Shown one piece after another: positions 21,425-33,655 of a DNA stretch of 64,000 nucleotides (position 1 is the first letter of the stretch; each line of letters begins with the position of its first letter). Location of the stretch: assembly GCF_014839805.1 (NCBI RefSeq), contig NC_051138.1:6384983-6448982 (forward strand), given 5' to 3'. The position numbers were made by a program, and so were the translations under genes. Source of the DNA: Manduca sexta (taxonomy: Eukaryota > Arthropoda > Insecta > Lepidoptera > Sphingidae). The notes under the pieces are model-generated. The model was not told the origin of the DNA and ran no database searches. It saw only the letters and a program-made list of their open reading frames with translations.

Positions 21425-22188
21425 TATATATTTTGTCGGAATAAAAAGTACCCTGCGTCTTTCCCAATGATTCAAACTATCTTTATAACGGATTTCATTG
21501 AATTTTGTTCGGCAGCTTTTCAGTTTATCGCTTTCAAAAAGACAGACACGGCGGGGAACATGACGGATGCCGTACCTCATAAATACCGGTAAGCAAATAT
21601 TAATGAAAACCGCTGTACAACGTGTATCGTAGGCGGACATGTTTAATCAACAGTTTCAAGTTCAATTCAAATCAAATTACGCAACCGACGATCAGCGACG
21701 CATGTATCTGTGTCATGTCGTAATGTAGCAAAGCCCTTAATGCCTTTTGTCTAACCTACAGGTATGCATTTACACATACGGCGGATTAATAATTCTATCA
21801 ACAAGTTTAAGTTCGATTTAAATGTTTATGTTTTTTATGATTGCAGTTGAAGGAGACAAACGTACCGCTCGCCTATTGGTGAGCGATACGACTGAACATA
21901 TACAGTAGCAATACTATATAAATGTTATTTGTTGAATAATAAAGTATTTCATGGGACTCTACTACGCTTCTCATACTGGTACGTAAGATATTAAATGTCA
22001 TAATGCGCAGTAATTACTTTTATACTGTCCTTCAAACCATAACACAACAATGCACACACGCTGAATGGTTGCTATGTTTTTTTTTAATATTCGTATTTTT
22101 GAATTTTATCTAAGCTTAGTCGCCAGACTTGCTCTGCCGTCATTCTAAATGAATTCAGATTTAAACGAAACGCGGAGTGTTATTTATA
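21425..22188. other. Non-coding spacer, nothing recognised
   Basis: No repeat shared within the window, and no gene recognised. Confidence 0.4.
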
Positions 22189-23074
22189 TACTGATGGGCA
22201 AAAAATTAGGCCTCCTCTATTTTTACGGCTTATTGATTGTTTACATTTTATTTTAAAAATAAAATTAATAATAAGATGTTTCTGAAAGTTCATTTGTAAT
22301 CTTTTAAGAGGATACATGAATTAAATTGATGAGTGTAAGTGTGTCAAATACCGGATAAACCGTTTTTTGTAGAGACCTACATTTTTATTTTAAAAAATTA
22401 ACGGCCTGTCGCTATGAGGCTGTGTAAAATTATCATTATCTTCAGAATTTAGCAATAGAAATCCCGTGGTTACCGCTTTTCACGAAGAAGTAGTTCGAAT
22501 CGTGACGACAGACTGTAGTGAGCCAGCGAAATGTCGCTCGTACTTGTGCAGTTAGTCGATCAACGGTCCAATATGTCTACAAAAGGTATCTAGAGACAGG
22601 TGGTTATATCAGAAAAACTGCATCAGGTCGAAACAGGAAGACATCTGAACGTGAGGATCGATCTATAGTGTCAGCAAGCCTCAGAAATGGTCACCGTTCT
22701 GGTGTAATTTGCAGCAATTGCTCAATGATGTTCGAAATGTTTGTATGAGTGATAGGACAGTAAAACGACGTCTTAGGTAACGTGATATGAAATCGTATAA
22801 ACCTGCACTGTCCCAAACTCACCACAGCTTATAAGTTAGAGAGGTTAGTGGCTACATTTTGCTCGTGAACACCGTGAGCGGACTTTGGGACAATGAGAAT
22901 AAGTACTCTTTTCGGATGTCTTTACGTAGCAGTCGCCGAAGGGTAGATCGTATACCTGGAGAACGAAATGGTAGTATAAGCTTTAAATTAAAATCTTTAA
23001 GTCATTATAATCTATAAACACAGCCAAATCAACCCATTTAGTAGGTGGTTTAATTTTTTTGTCCATATTTATAC
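22189..23074 (+). mobile_element. Tc1-type DNA transposon relic
   Basis: About 880 bp bounded by TA and imperfect inverted ends: GGGCAAAAAATTAGGCCTCC (22197 on) at the left and the complement of GGACAAAAAAATTAAACCACC at the right (about 23043-23063). A transposase relic sits between. No intact frame spans it. The left and right ends differ at many positions, which indicates age. Confidence 0.75.
22510..22970 (+). pseudogene. Tc1-type transposase relic
   Basis: The first open piece (22518-22748, 76 codons) has an N-terminal helix-turn-helix, 'SQRNVARTCAVSRSTVQYVY', followed by 'RYLETGGYIRKTASGRNRKT' and 'EREDRSIVSASLRNGHRSG', the usual paired-like DNA-binding start and linker of Tc1 transposases. 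Later similarity is seen in other frames up to about 22970, with KPALSQTHH and 'RRRVDRIPGER' blocks, so the catalytic DDE region is frameshifted and partly lost. The intact protein would be about 340 residues; nothing functional can be made here. Confidence 0.8.
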
Positions 23075-23902
23075 GATAATATTATGTTTCGCGAGGAAAG
23101 GTCCAAATTCCATATCATAGCAAATTTTATATCAATTCATAACGCTACAGTTTGACTGATTATTTACACTAAACACAAATTAACTCGCGATCCCAAATTA
23201 TAGCAACGCGCCGCCTAAACTCGGTCAATTTGATTAAAAACATTAAGACCGGCGGAAATATTACTCATGATAATAGATAGCAATTTAAATTATAAAACCA
23301 ATTTATACCGTAAATAAACATTATGGTATCATCTAAAATCTAGAAGAATAGTATGCGACATCCTTTAAATGCGGAAAGGGGTTACTTTGATGACTGTTTA
23401 GCAAACATCAAAGATATATCCTTCGGTAACCCTCGCAACAAACGAGGGAATGTAATATTATCTTTGATGGATTCCCACTTGAGAACTTTGACGTCATGGG
23501 TTTCCAACCCGGAGGAACCACAACTACTTATCACGATAGTGCTAGCTATAAAAAGGTCAACTCTGGCCCACATTAATCTACTTTCAATCACCAAGAAGCT
23601 GGCCATCGGCTTACACAGTGGAGGCAGTCTTTGTTGCGACGCAAACTAAGACCTCGCAGCCACAAAGTGTATTAAGACCATTCTCCGGTAAAGGAAAAAC
23701 AATGCTGGGTACTATTTTAGTGTGTCCTATGAGTTCAGAATAAAATGTCGAAGTTTTGTGTAAAATCGGTCGCGTTTAATCTTCTCTGAACGTTGCAGAA
23801 ACCGTATTTTATAGTTTTACTAGGAGGAAATCACAAAACAGTCTTACTGCCATTAATAGAAATATGATGCCGTAAAGCATAAAACCAATAATAATATAAT
23901 AA
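23075..23902. other. Unrecognised stretch with a 98-codon open frame (23353-23649)
   Basis: The plus frame at 23353-23649 ('MRHPLNAERGYFDDCLANIK...') and its antisense shadow have more even base composition than the surroundings, but I recognise no domain. It may be a further transposon scrap. Confidence 0.35.
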
Positions 23903-24218
23903 TATATCAGCCCTGTATTATATACTTGCCCACTGCTGAGCACGGGCCTCCTCTACTACTGAGAGGGATTAGGCCTTAGTCCACCAAGCTGGCCTAGTGC
24001 GGATTGGTAGACTTCACACACCCTCGAAATTCCTATAGAGAACTTCTCAGGTATGCAGGTTTCCTCACGATGTTTTCCTTCACCGTTAAAGCAAGCGATA
24101 ATTCACAAAGAATACACACATATTTTTTTTAGAAAAATCCGATGTGTGCCCTTGGGATTTGAACCTGCGGACATTCGTCTTGGCAGACCGTTCCACAACC
24201 AACTAAGCTATCGCCACT
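23903..24218 (-). repeat. tRNA-headed SINE family B, full length
   Basis: On the minus strand: a head with A box TGGCGATAGCTTAGTTGG (near 24215), B box AGGTTCAAATCCC (near 24160), then the body with TTTAACGGTGAAGGAAAACA and CGTGAGGAAACCTGCATACC, CCTAATCCCTCTCAGTAGTA, and the end TATAATACAGGGCTGATAT (near 23905). Three other partial copies are at 33430, 55274 and 57754. It is followed on the right by a long T run. Confidence 0.88.
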
Positions 24219-24556
24219 TTTTTTTTTTTTTTTTAAATAAAATAAAACCAATATTCAATATTTTTCTTTTTTTTTAATTCAATATCCAAATTCAATGTTT
24301 AGAATTTTAAATACCAGTTTATGTAAATGATATAGTTAAGAATAACATTAGTTACATGTAATTGAGCATAATAACATAGCTTCTAAATAATAAATACTTC
24401 ATAATATTTTGCAAGGTAGGTAAGAAGAGAAGATATAGTCATATGATTTTCATAAAAAGTAAAAGATTGTTTTACATGTTATTGCTATTTATTGATAGTT
24501 ATCTTTCCTAGCAACACTGTTGATCTCAAATATTTACGATAAGCACATTTATAGGT
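24219..24556. other. Poly-T run and AT-rich spacer
   Basis: A T-rich run at 24218-24233 and another at 24263-24275, then AT-rich sequence with nothing recognised. Confidence 0.5.
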
Positions 24557-24640
24557 ATACTAATATACAAAGCTGATAGTTTGTTTATTTGACCGCGCTA
24601 ATCCAGGAATTACTAAAACGATTTTGAAAACTAAAACTCG
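24557..24640 (+). mobile_element. Helitron-like 5' end fragment
   Basis: TATACTAATATACAAAGC, then GTTTGTTTATTTGACCGCGC and TAATCCAGGAATTACT correspond to the start of the intact Helitron at 28360-28987 (read on its own strand). No matching 3' end follows closely. Confidence 0.5.
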
Positions 24641-26238
24641 TAAGTGCGTGTGTGTTAATACAAGAAATAATTAATGATAAAATATAATATAAATAGTTAA
24701 AAGAAATTGGCTCCATTCACTTATTTTAACATACATTTAACAACAGAACGCGTGAAGTCTGCATATCTCTGGATTTACTAGACTTTTGATGTGGTTTTCA
24801 ACTCTGTATGAGGGATTTATTTCGGTATAATATTTTAGTAAAACATTTCTAAACACTAAAGTGATAAACTTATAATATGAATATTTTCAATGTAATAACG
24901 GAATAGTCGGAACGCGGATCTGAGCGCTGCTCGAAGTTAAGATTTAATAGTGGAACGCGGAACTTTTGACCCATTTGGAACTTGTCATGCGAAGTCATGC
25001 CGCGAGGAAAAAATAGTAAGCCTATCTCTTTTTTGTTAGGAACGAGACAAACAAGTCGCTTGCCTAGTTCGAAAACTTTAAATTACAAAATTGTACTTGA
25101 TACTGCACAGCGTTCGTCACACCAAGACATTAACTCTTATAAATATAAATTGTACTAGGTTTCTGCTCATTTTATCAGCAATACAACTGCAGTTCTACCA
25201 AACTTCTCACTGGCATCAGAAAGCAGTCGTAGATGGTGGTACCTTTTCAAACGAACTATACGTTAAATGAATGAGTCCATACTGATGACAGCTACGGCGA
25301 CAAATACCCTGTATTATTATTCGGTCCGGTCTAATTATTTGTATTAAAACAATCATATTTTTGTAAAAACGGCAAATGACCGATAGGTATGATATAATTT
25401 GCCTTACTAATGTGCTATGAGTATTATCAATTACCTACCTAGTAATTATAATCAATTACCTAGCACTATGTTCTCCATTTAACACACGTTGTGCGTACCA
25501 CAATTCCGCTTACATCAAAGGCTCCTTCGAATTAACCGTAATAAAAAACTAGCGAATCTTGTAAATGAACTAAAAAAAGCCACAATATAAATTGCGTGGA
25601 ATGTCACGCGCCTAATAATATAACATTAAACGGATATTATACACTTCCCGAAGCAGAATCACGTATGAGATAACATTTTTCAAACACAATATCTGTGCAT
25701 ATGTTAGCCTCATATTACATTTCCCAACATTTCCCCAGTACGGTATCGCTACTCTACGACACAGTAGACACCCGCATAACATTCGCTGTTTTTGTTGTTT
25801 GTTACGGCTGCTGGTTTACTATTTACTTTGTTTGGGGTTTGTATATCCTAACCATACGACAAACGATTGACTTCGCTTTAACTCTGCACAAAAGTCTAAT
25901 TTTTCATTCGACCTTTTATCGATCTTGAGTTATCAAACCTTTTTATCGATGGAATTTTGTTGGAAATATCGTTGAATTAAATACTTTCTATGTTATGTTC
26001 TCTGTATTATTTATCGTTGATCTATAGTCAAAATTATAGTGTAATCCCTAATAATTGTGTATTATACGTGCCACAAAATTTTAGGAAATTGAATACCAAT
26101 TTAATTTGTGGTGTATTCAGCAGGAATTAGAGCAATATTTAACTCAGTTATCAATGAACATATTGTATTTCGTATAATTACGTACATATGTTTATAATTT
26201 CATAACAATAACAGTCTATTATATACCGTGTATTGTAA
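24641..26238. other. Non-coding stretch, nothing recognised
   Basis: About 1.6 kb. One 77-codon frame (25695-25928) is rich in hydrophobic and aromatic residues and has no domain. A short direct repeat of TCAATTACCTA-type text lies near 25427-25460. Confidence 0.4.
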
Positions 26239-27086
26239 TCTATACTTATAATAAATCTGTAGAGAGGTCAATTCTGTACATGAAATATATTTCCAAAATA
26301 ATAACTATCAGGGGGTGATTAGGGATCGATACTGATGCCAAAAATGCAATTAGTAAAATTTTTGTCGGTCTGTCTGTCTGTCTGTATAACCGTTATAGAA
26401 ACAAAAACTACTCGACGGATTTTAACGAAACTTGGTACAATTATTTGTCATACTCCTGTGCTGGTTATAGTATACTTTTCATCACGCTACAATTAACAGG
26501 AGCTGAGCAGTGAAGGGAAATGTTGGGAAAACGGGAGAAGTTACTCCATTTTTTAAACTTCCGTCGCGTGTGCAACCTTAATGGTTAAAGCTACACAGAA
26601 ATCATGTATGACGGAAATGTTCTCCTTAAAATTATGTAAAAAATATCCCACGACAGCATATGTCTATCTTTTATGGTTGACTCACAATAACACGTGTAAC
26701 TCCCGATAGCTTAGCAGTTCGAAGCTTTCTCATTATATTTGTCTACTCTTACGTTTATAACACTCTCAGTCATCCCTAATTAAAAAAAATAACATTATTA
26801 AATATTCCATAAAAAAGAATCATCGAAATCGGTATAGAAACACCAAAGTTATACATGAAATACGCTAATAATAAGCCATAATGCGTGAATACTGAATCAT
26901 GCTATAAGGATTATTTTTGTATATATATAAGGTCGCGAACGCACAGGCAGGCGGCTTGCTTGGCACCTAGAGGCTAGGGAATCACCTAGCGAGTAGCTTC
27001 GTAAAACGAACATTCTCGAACGTTCGCGACCGGCTCCATTTTTGAAGTCCGAAATCCACGCGGGCGAAGCTGCGAGCGGAAGCTAT
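26239..27086 (+). mobile_element. Helitron-like non-autonomous element carrying a heat-shock element
   Basis: It starts A|TCTATACTTATAATAAA (26239) and ends with a hairpin-type CACGCGGGCGAAGCTGCGAG followed by CTAT (27083-27086; CTAG in better copies). A TCTG microsatellite lies at about 26367-26385, with the block ACTACTCGACGGATTTTAAC typical of lepidopteran repeats. Unlike the other copies it contains a compact, GC-richer segment (26921-27037) with a TATA-like run, an 11-bp inverted repeat and four alternating heat-shock pentamers. Confidence 0.65.
27008..27025. promoter_or_regulatory. Four-unit heat-shock element (HSF binding site)
   Basis: GAAcaTTCtcGAAcgTTC: four perfect alternating nGAAn pentamers at 5-bp spacing, the arrangement bound by trimeric HSF. 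The TATA-like TATATATAAGG is at 26922-26932, and the 11-bp inverted repeat GGTCGCGAACG / CGTTCGCGACC (26931-26941, 27021-27031) brackets the segment. Binding and function are inferred, not shown. Confidence 0.6.
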
Positions 27087-28359
27087 TTGTAAATATACAT
27101 TTACACATTTGGAACTGAGTATAATAGTATATAATACTATATTATTAAATACTGACTTTTTTTTCACATACAATATTAATAGAAAATAACAACCTTTATT
27201 CGAAGGATTTAATTATTATTTTGTACCGGAAACATTGTATAACATAAATAACAAAACATCATTGTTTGTATTCTTTCCACTTCGTTGGAAAGGCGAAATG
27301 AAACGTAGTGTAGCGTTTTACTCTTTGTGCTCAGTCAGATAAAGAAATCTATCGTCGTTTGTTTAGGTTAAAACAAAAATTCCGTTTTAAATAATATATA
27401 CATTTTGTGGAAAAGCATTAAATTAAATTCTACTTGTCTATTTATATGAAAGATATTGCAAAATGTAAACCAAGTTTTAGAAATAATAATCATTAATTAT
27501 AATCAGGCTTCATTCAACTTGTAAATAAATCACACTGAACTCTATTATAAGACCTGAAATTGTATATAAAGTAACAGAAATCAAACATAATATTAAACGC
27601 AAAGATGTTTAATATTCGTGAAACTAAAACACATCACGACAATACGCTTTAAATTATTAACCATTTTAACAAACACACTACAATATTCCATGCAATAAAA
27701 TAAACAAACACGATTATAATTCAAATACGACGAGAAATGTTAGACTAAATCCGGCAAAGCGTCGAATAGATGCGTTTTATGCAATTGCGTTCGTCAGCTA
27801 GCTTCGGACATCGGCCGAAATAGATCCCATATGCTATTTGATTAGGTTTGGCTATCGTTTATATACGCCAGTCACGAGAAACTCAGCTTCTGGCTCCATC
27901 ACTGAAGCGGTTGACAGAATAAATAAGGTCCACACTCCACAGCAAAGTAAATAAACATTGATTTGTCACGTGTAATTTAAATTAGTGTTGAATACAAACA
28001 TTTTGAGTACGTTGTTTAATCTCTGTAGATGATTAATGTTCACTCGAGAAGGCATATTTTAATCAGCGGTTTATGGCGATGTTCTCTAGTATAATTTACT
28101 CTCTCTAGTATAATTTACGAATGCACGGATCGATTTAAAGGATTTCTTAAAGAAGAGAAGAAGAAGAGATTCCTTAAAGAAGCAATCTTTAATAAAACTC
28201 CATAATTTAATTTTCTCATTGGATTCCCTCTACCTAAAAGGTCGATCAATACTAATTATTCTGGCTGTATAAGTGTTTGAGGGTGGTGATCATATACCAT
28301 CAGTATCTACTTAATTTGACAATCGTCTGCTACAAAGCTGTATAAACTTTATTTATTCA
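27087..28359. other. Non-coding stretch, nothing recognised
   Basis: AT-rich. Short local repeats are seen (for example two TCTCTAGTATAATTTAC units at about 28083-28120). No coding frame. Confidence 0.4.
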
Positions 28360-28987
28360 CTAGCTTTTGCCCGCGGCTCCGCCCGCGTTAAAAAGCTTTT
28401 CAGCCTAAAGTTTTCCGTTATAAAAGTAGTAGTTTCCCGGGAGCCTATGTTCTTCCCAGGGTCTCAAACTGTCTCCATACAAAATTTCATCTTAATACGT
28501 TGGGTAGTTTTTGAGTTTAACACGTTCAGGCAGACAGATGCAGCGGGGGACTTTGTTTTATAATATATTTTTAGAACTTTTTAAGAGGAACAATCCCGTC
28601 ATACATTATTGTTGCATAACTTTAACCGTTTCCGCAGCGCACGCAACGGAAGCTCTCAAAACTAATAATTATTCCCCGTTTTTGCAACATGTTTCATTAC
28701 TGCTCCGCTCCTATTGGTCATAGCGTGATGATATATAGCCTATAGCAGTCCACAACCAAGGACTATTCAACACAAAAATAATTTTTCAGTTCGAATCGGT
28801 AGTTCCCGAGATTAGCTATCACTGCTCCGCTCCTATTGGGTATAGCGTGATGATATATAGCCTATAGCACTCCAGGAACAAAGGGCTATCCAACGCAAAA
28901 ATATTTTTTCAGTTTGGACCGGTAGTTCCTGAGATTAGCGCGTTCAAACAAACAAACAAACTCTTCACCTTTATATAATAGTATAGA
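28360..28987 (-). mobile_element. Helitron-like non-autonomous element, complete ends
   Basis: On the minus strand it runs A|TCTATACTATTATATAAAGG (from 28987) to CGCGGGCGGAGCCGCGGGCA-AAAG-CTAG|T (to 28360). The hairpin just before CTAG and insertion between A and T are Helitron hallmarks. 628 bp, no Rep/helicase, so it depends on an autonomous partner. A 122-bp unit is duplicated inside it (28701-28944). Confidence 0.8.
28701..28944. repeat. Direct tandem duplication of a 122-bp unit inside the Helitron
   Basis: TGCTCCGCTCCTATTGG starts each unit (28701 and 28823). Both units run through GCGTGATGATATATAGCC to GTAGTTCC(C/T)GAGATTAGC with the same spacing and only scattered differences. Confidence 0.85.
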
Positions 28988-31900
28988 TTTGTGTTAATAC
29001 TGAAGACGGCATAATTCAATATTACAGGCGCAAACTTTACACCGAGTGTCTCATGTAAACAAGTGAATTTATCTCATTTCGCCGCGATGGTTCAAACTAG
29101 TGGCTTTATCAACCGAGCATATCTTTTACCCAGGTGTTGAACGAAAGGTCCGGCTTTCTTCGACTCCAAACTTAATGTACTATTCACAACTTTGTTCGAC
29201 GTCGTTTCTATCGATTTTAGATTAAGGAACTTTGGAAGCCTGTAAAAACATTCTGTAATAAATTTTCGTACTTTACGTAGGCAGCCAGCACAGGGTGTTT
29301 CAAAGTTGTAAAAGTTCTTAAGAATGATCTTGACGTCGATTTGTGTAACGTTACCTGTTATTACAATGCGTCGGAGTTTTGCTTTTGTACACTTTGTAGA
29401 CATAAAACGAAATAGTGACACCAATGTTGCCTTAATGTCAATATATTGGTGTATGAATTTCTCGAATCAAATATGTCAACAGCCGTCGTAAACAAAAGAA
29501 GTCTATCATTAAACATTTGAAAATGCCATAAAACCTCATAACGTTACAAAATGCAATAAATACAAAACTCCTTACCACGTTATTAGCCACCGAAGTAATT
29601 AATGCAAATGAAAAATGATTAAATTTGATTTTAGACGTGGAAACGAAGTAATAAACACGAGAATGTGCCGAAGTAATAACCTTCTGTTATTTACAGACGT
29701 AGCGCCACGAACGGCAAACGTAAACACGTAACAAACAAATTTTAAATAAAATGTAACATAAACCATGTGAAATAACACAAAACATTAAATCTTTTACGAC
29801 TTTAATAACAGCTCTTTTGTCATATTAAAGAAAATTGCAGCGTGTACAATTTTTTTAAATAAAATAACCTTACCAGTTTTATGCTTTCGCAGACTCGTTA
29901 CATACACAAAGTGTAACAAACCAGTTTGGATGATTTGAGCTGGGATAATTACTGTTTCAACTACGGAGCGCACTAATGAATATTCGGAAATGAAACCTAA
30001 GTTTACGATGCCAAAATTCAAATTTGTATAAATCAAATCTCAACCTAAGTGGCTCGTCACTTCATTTTTTCCCAGCCACAAATTCTATTCAATCTGTAGA
30101 TAAAAAGCTTTTTAAAATCAATCAATGTAAACTTAAATCGAACGTTCCCTTTCATCCCGTTTTCTATTAAACACAAACACATTCAATATGAAGGCTGCAT
30201 TATAAATTTGTACCAATGTTATGAATAAAAATAAAGTTCACTAACTACGGCGACGTTTTATGTTCAACACGGAGGCAGAGTGTATATTAATGACAGTGTT
30301 TCTTCGCTGCTCGTTTCCGTTCTTTTGTGATAGTTCAGTTTCTCTCCGCTTTTTGAATGGGCACATACGTGAGTTCACAATTGACGGCTGTATTAAAGTG
30401 TTTTGTGGCATTTGTATTACGAACAGGGGCGAGTTTGATTATTTAATGAACTACACGTCAAATAACAAAGGCATCGTAATAGTACATACTAATTCTTTAA
30501 GATCACAAAAGGAACTATTTAAATAAAAGGAGCACAGTACAAGCGTTTATGTTTAAACAGGGTCATTTTGATAATACGTTAAAATAAGTTACTCGGTCTG
30601 TTAATATACTATAAAAAGTTTCGATTAAAAAAAATATCAATAAAAAGTAATTTAAATTTAACACGCCTTAATGTCACTACTGTAACAGAATTTGCCGCAG
30701 CGGCAACATCACACTTTCAAACAGAAATAATCTCACGCACACGCTATATTTACATTAAACTAGAAAATGATAAAAAAATCAGAAGAGTAAACCTAGAATT
30801 TTTGATGACTATATTAATTACTCATGGAGAATTTTTGGCATAATGCTGCAAAAAATAAATATGTTGTTTAATTTATTAATTCAATGTCAAGATGTCCTGG
30901 TGTAAACAATTGGTAGTTCTATTAAGGTTAAACGTTAGTATAAAAAATCTTCTTTGATAATCGCAATACCACATAGAAGATAAACACAACTTCAGATGTG
31001 GCCAGTCTGTTGGTTAACATACCCGGTCGTTCCGCCCGGGGGACAAATCCCAGACCTTCTGCATTTCTGGGAATATATTAAGATGTCGATGCCAGGTTGA
31101 TGTGAGCTAATACAAAAAAAGTGATAATATACAGGTATAGAAGTTTTAATACACGTAGAATAAATTATAAAAGTTGTCTATGACTCTATTGAACTTCACG
31201 TATGATTCAATATTTTTCTATACATTTAGCAGTTTTTATACCTAAACACTCGTGTATTTATGGGAATCTAACAATAAAACCCAAAACATTTTTACGTAAT
31301 AAAAACTACAGTTCATTCAGCGCCTCCGCGAATTTTGTGTGTTTTCAACTACACCGAATAAAATCATTTATTTTATTCACGCAGAGCCAAATAAAAACAA
31401 CCTAAACTCTGTATTTTAAAATACTGCGGCAAAAATTCTTTCTATATTTACATATGTATAGTTCAAATTAATGTAATAGAAAGGCCATTATTCTACATGT
31501 TAAGAGGAACCAATCCCAGCCTCCACTCGCCTCATAAAGATAGGAATATGACGCGAAAGTCGATAAATTTGGTCAATAGCCATTATACGACGTTTTAGGC
31601 GTGCGAAAATATGGAAGTGTGAGGGGACTTCACGACTCTTTGATTTAGGGCGGGATGTCAAACACTTACGACGAATGGAAGAGACATGCTCGCACTTTTA
31701 TTTTATACTCAGTAAACTTACTGTACTAAAGCTGATATTTGTGTCATCAAACAACTAGACAGGTTGTATAGTGCATACTTTTGCAATAATCATCATTGCC
31801 TGTATTAAATGATGTATAATAGCTAATAGAAACGAAACTTCTCGAGCGAGCTACTATGGCAGCTTTTACGAAATGGGTACTATGGTCGCTATACCCAAAT

Positions 31901-33429
31901 ACTAAAACACAATGTATTTTTTTTTAACTAAATCAATAGACAGGCGAGTCGCACGACTAATAACTGACACTAAGCGTATCGACTGCCGAGATACAGGAGT
32001 ACTTACTATCAAACGGAAACGCAAATCGCATAACACTGAGAAGAGCCATTGGCAATACATCGATCTCGTCACCCCGAGCCTCATTAGTCTTGGTGTCAAC
32101 AACAATGTTCTTCAAACTAGAATATAATATATATACGCTTGTTTAAAGGCAGAACAGAATTCATAGATAATATAATTGCACGTCGTATCTAACACGCAAA
32201 CGTGAATATAAGCCAACTACCACGTAATAGGTATTGCAAATTATTATGCATAAAATAAATGAATTAAGGTATCCTTTTAGTGGAATTGTTATTTTTAATT
32301 ACCTACTTTCATTAACATAAAAGATACCGTTGGACAATAAATACATAAATTCAACTCCCCAGCAGACATGATGGATGATGTCATAATAATGAAAAACGGC
32401 ACTGCCTAGCGCTGATTACATTCGTTCTCGGTAATTATTATCGCAATTGGCACAATGAAACAAAGTTTCCACTGGTGCCGTAATTTTTCGCATCTATTTT
32501 CAGCGTGCATAATAATCCAACTTTTCGTTTGAGCACTACTTCAGATATACCTACAAGAGCGTACTTTCATTTCAGTTTTGTTAATTAAAAATGTGAGCTT
32601 TGTGCACACACGCCTGAAGATTCAAACATGAATGGAAAGCGAAATACACACAAATAAATCATTTAGTAGCTTCCTTCTATATCCGCATTGTACTTTAACT
32701 GTAACTGGTTTTATTTATAAGAACTAAAGGCTGGTTGAGGTAATAGCGGAAAACTTCATTTGGGCCTAGGTTAAGTAATAATTTGTCTATCTGGATCAGT
32801 GAGTTTTTTAGAGGCCCTCAAAAAACGATTCCGCTAACATTCTTTATACTACTTCATTGCTGACCTTGTGCTACAAAATATGGCAGAGTAAAAACATTAG
32901 GTTTAATTCACAATAAACCTAATACAGATAAAACATTTCTGTTAAAGTTTATCGTAAATTTTGATCAATACAACTGTCCAATTGTGGTCAAGATACATGC
33001 GTAATTTTGATGAATATAAAAGCATTACTTTGATCAGTTTAAATTTTATTGTTTCGTTTAAACGAAGTCACTTCTAGCTATACAAACGTCCGCGCTAGCA
33101 GTAGGGGCACTAGAGCCCGACGCGTACACCGCAGCTGGCAGCCATCCGAGCGGACATACCCACACACACAACCTAACGAAATAGAAAATACCATTATTCT
33201 TCTCGCAAGACAAGGAGGCGTTCAAGCAATGTTATTTACAACCTGGCTTGTTTATTGCTTTACGTGAATATTGTGACTTTACTAGGGTCGTAGCTCATGT
33301 GGACAGTGCGAGATTAAGGTCTCACTAACAATTCAGACAATACGAAAGGTTAGACAAACAAAAGCGAGCTTAAATTGGAAATAATACCTGAATTCTTTTT
33401 GGGTATCTATTTAAAAACCTTTTCTAAAA
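28988..33429. other. Long non-coding stretch, no gene recognised
   Basis: 4.4 kb. Several short frames (29092-29424 minus, 110 codons; 29794-30036 minus; 30260-30526 plus, 88 codons) lack recognisable domains, flanking splice structure or support from repeats. A possible SINE-like scrap with a degraded B box (GGGACAAATCCCAGAC) is at about 31000-31060. This probably belongs to an intron or intergenic DNA. Confidence 0.4.
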
Positions 33430-33655
33430 TCATGTGTGTATTCTCTGTGAATTTATCGTTCGCTTTAACGGTGAAGGAAAACATCGTGAGGAAACCTGCA
33501 CATCTGAGAAGTTCTCTATAGGAATTTCGAAGGTGTGTAAAGTCTGCCAATCCGCACTAGGCCAACGAGGTGGACTAAGGCCTAATCCCTCTCAGTAGTA
33601 GAGGAGGCCCGTGCTCAGCAGTGGGCAAGTATATAATACAGGGCTGATATTATTA
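33430..33655 (+). repeat. SINE family B, head missing
   Basis: It starts inside the body (CATGTGTGTATTCTCTGTGA), keeps TTTAACGGTGAAGGAAAACA, CGTGAGGAAACCTGCACATC and CCTAATCCCTCTCAGTAGTA, and ends ATAATACAGGGCTGATATTA. This is a 5'-truncated insertion. Confidence 0.85.

Noticed and set aside
20912..21640. 242-codon minus-strand open frame
   Set aside because: Its middle third is an antisense SINE (21151-21413). The flanking parts match nothing and there is no splice or codon-use support, so it is treated as a chance frame.
29092..29424. 110-codon minus frame considered as a hypothetical gene
   Set aside because: No domain, no start or splice context, and composition no different from surrounding non-coding DNA.
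31902..32127. Fully overlapping open frames on both strands (67 and 71 codons)
   Set aside because: Mirror-open stretch without a domain on either strand.
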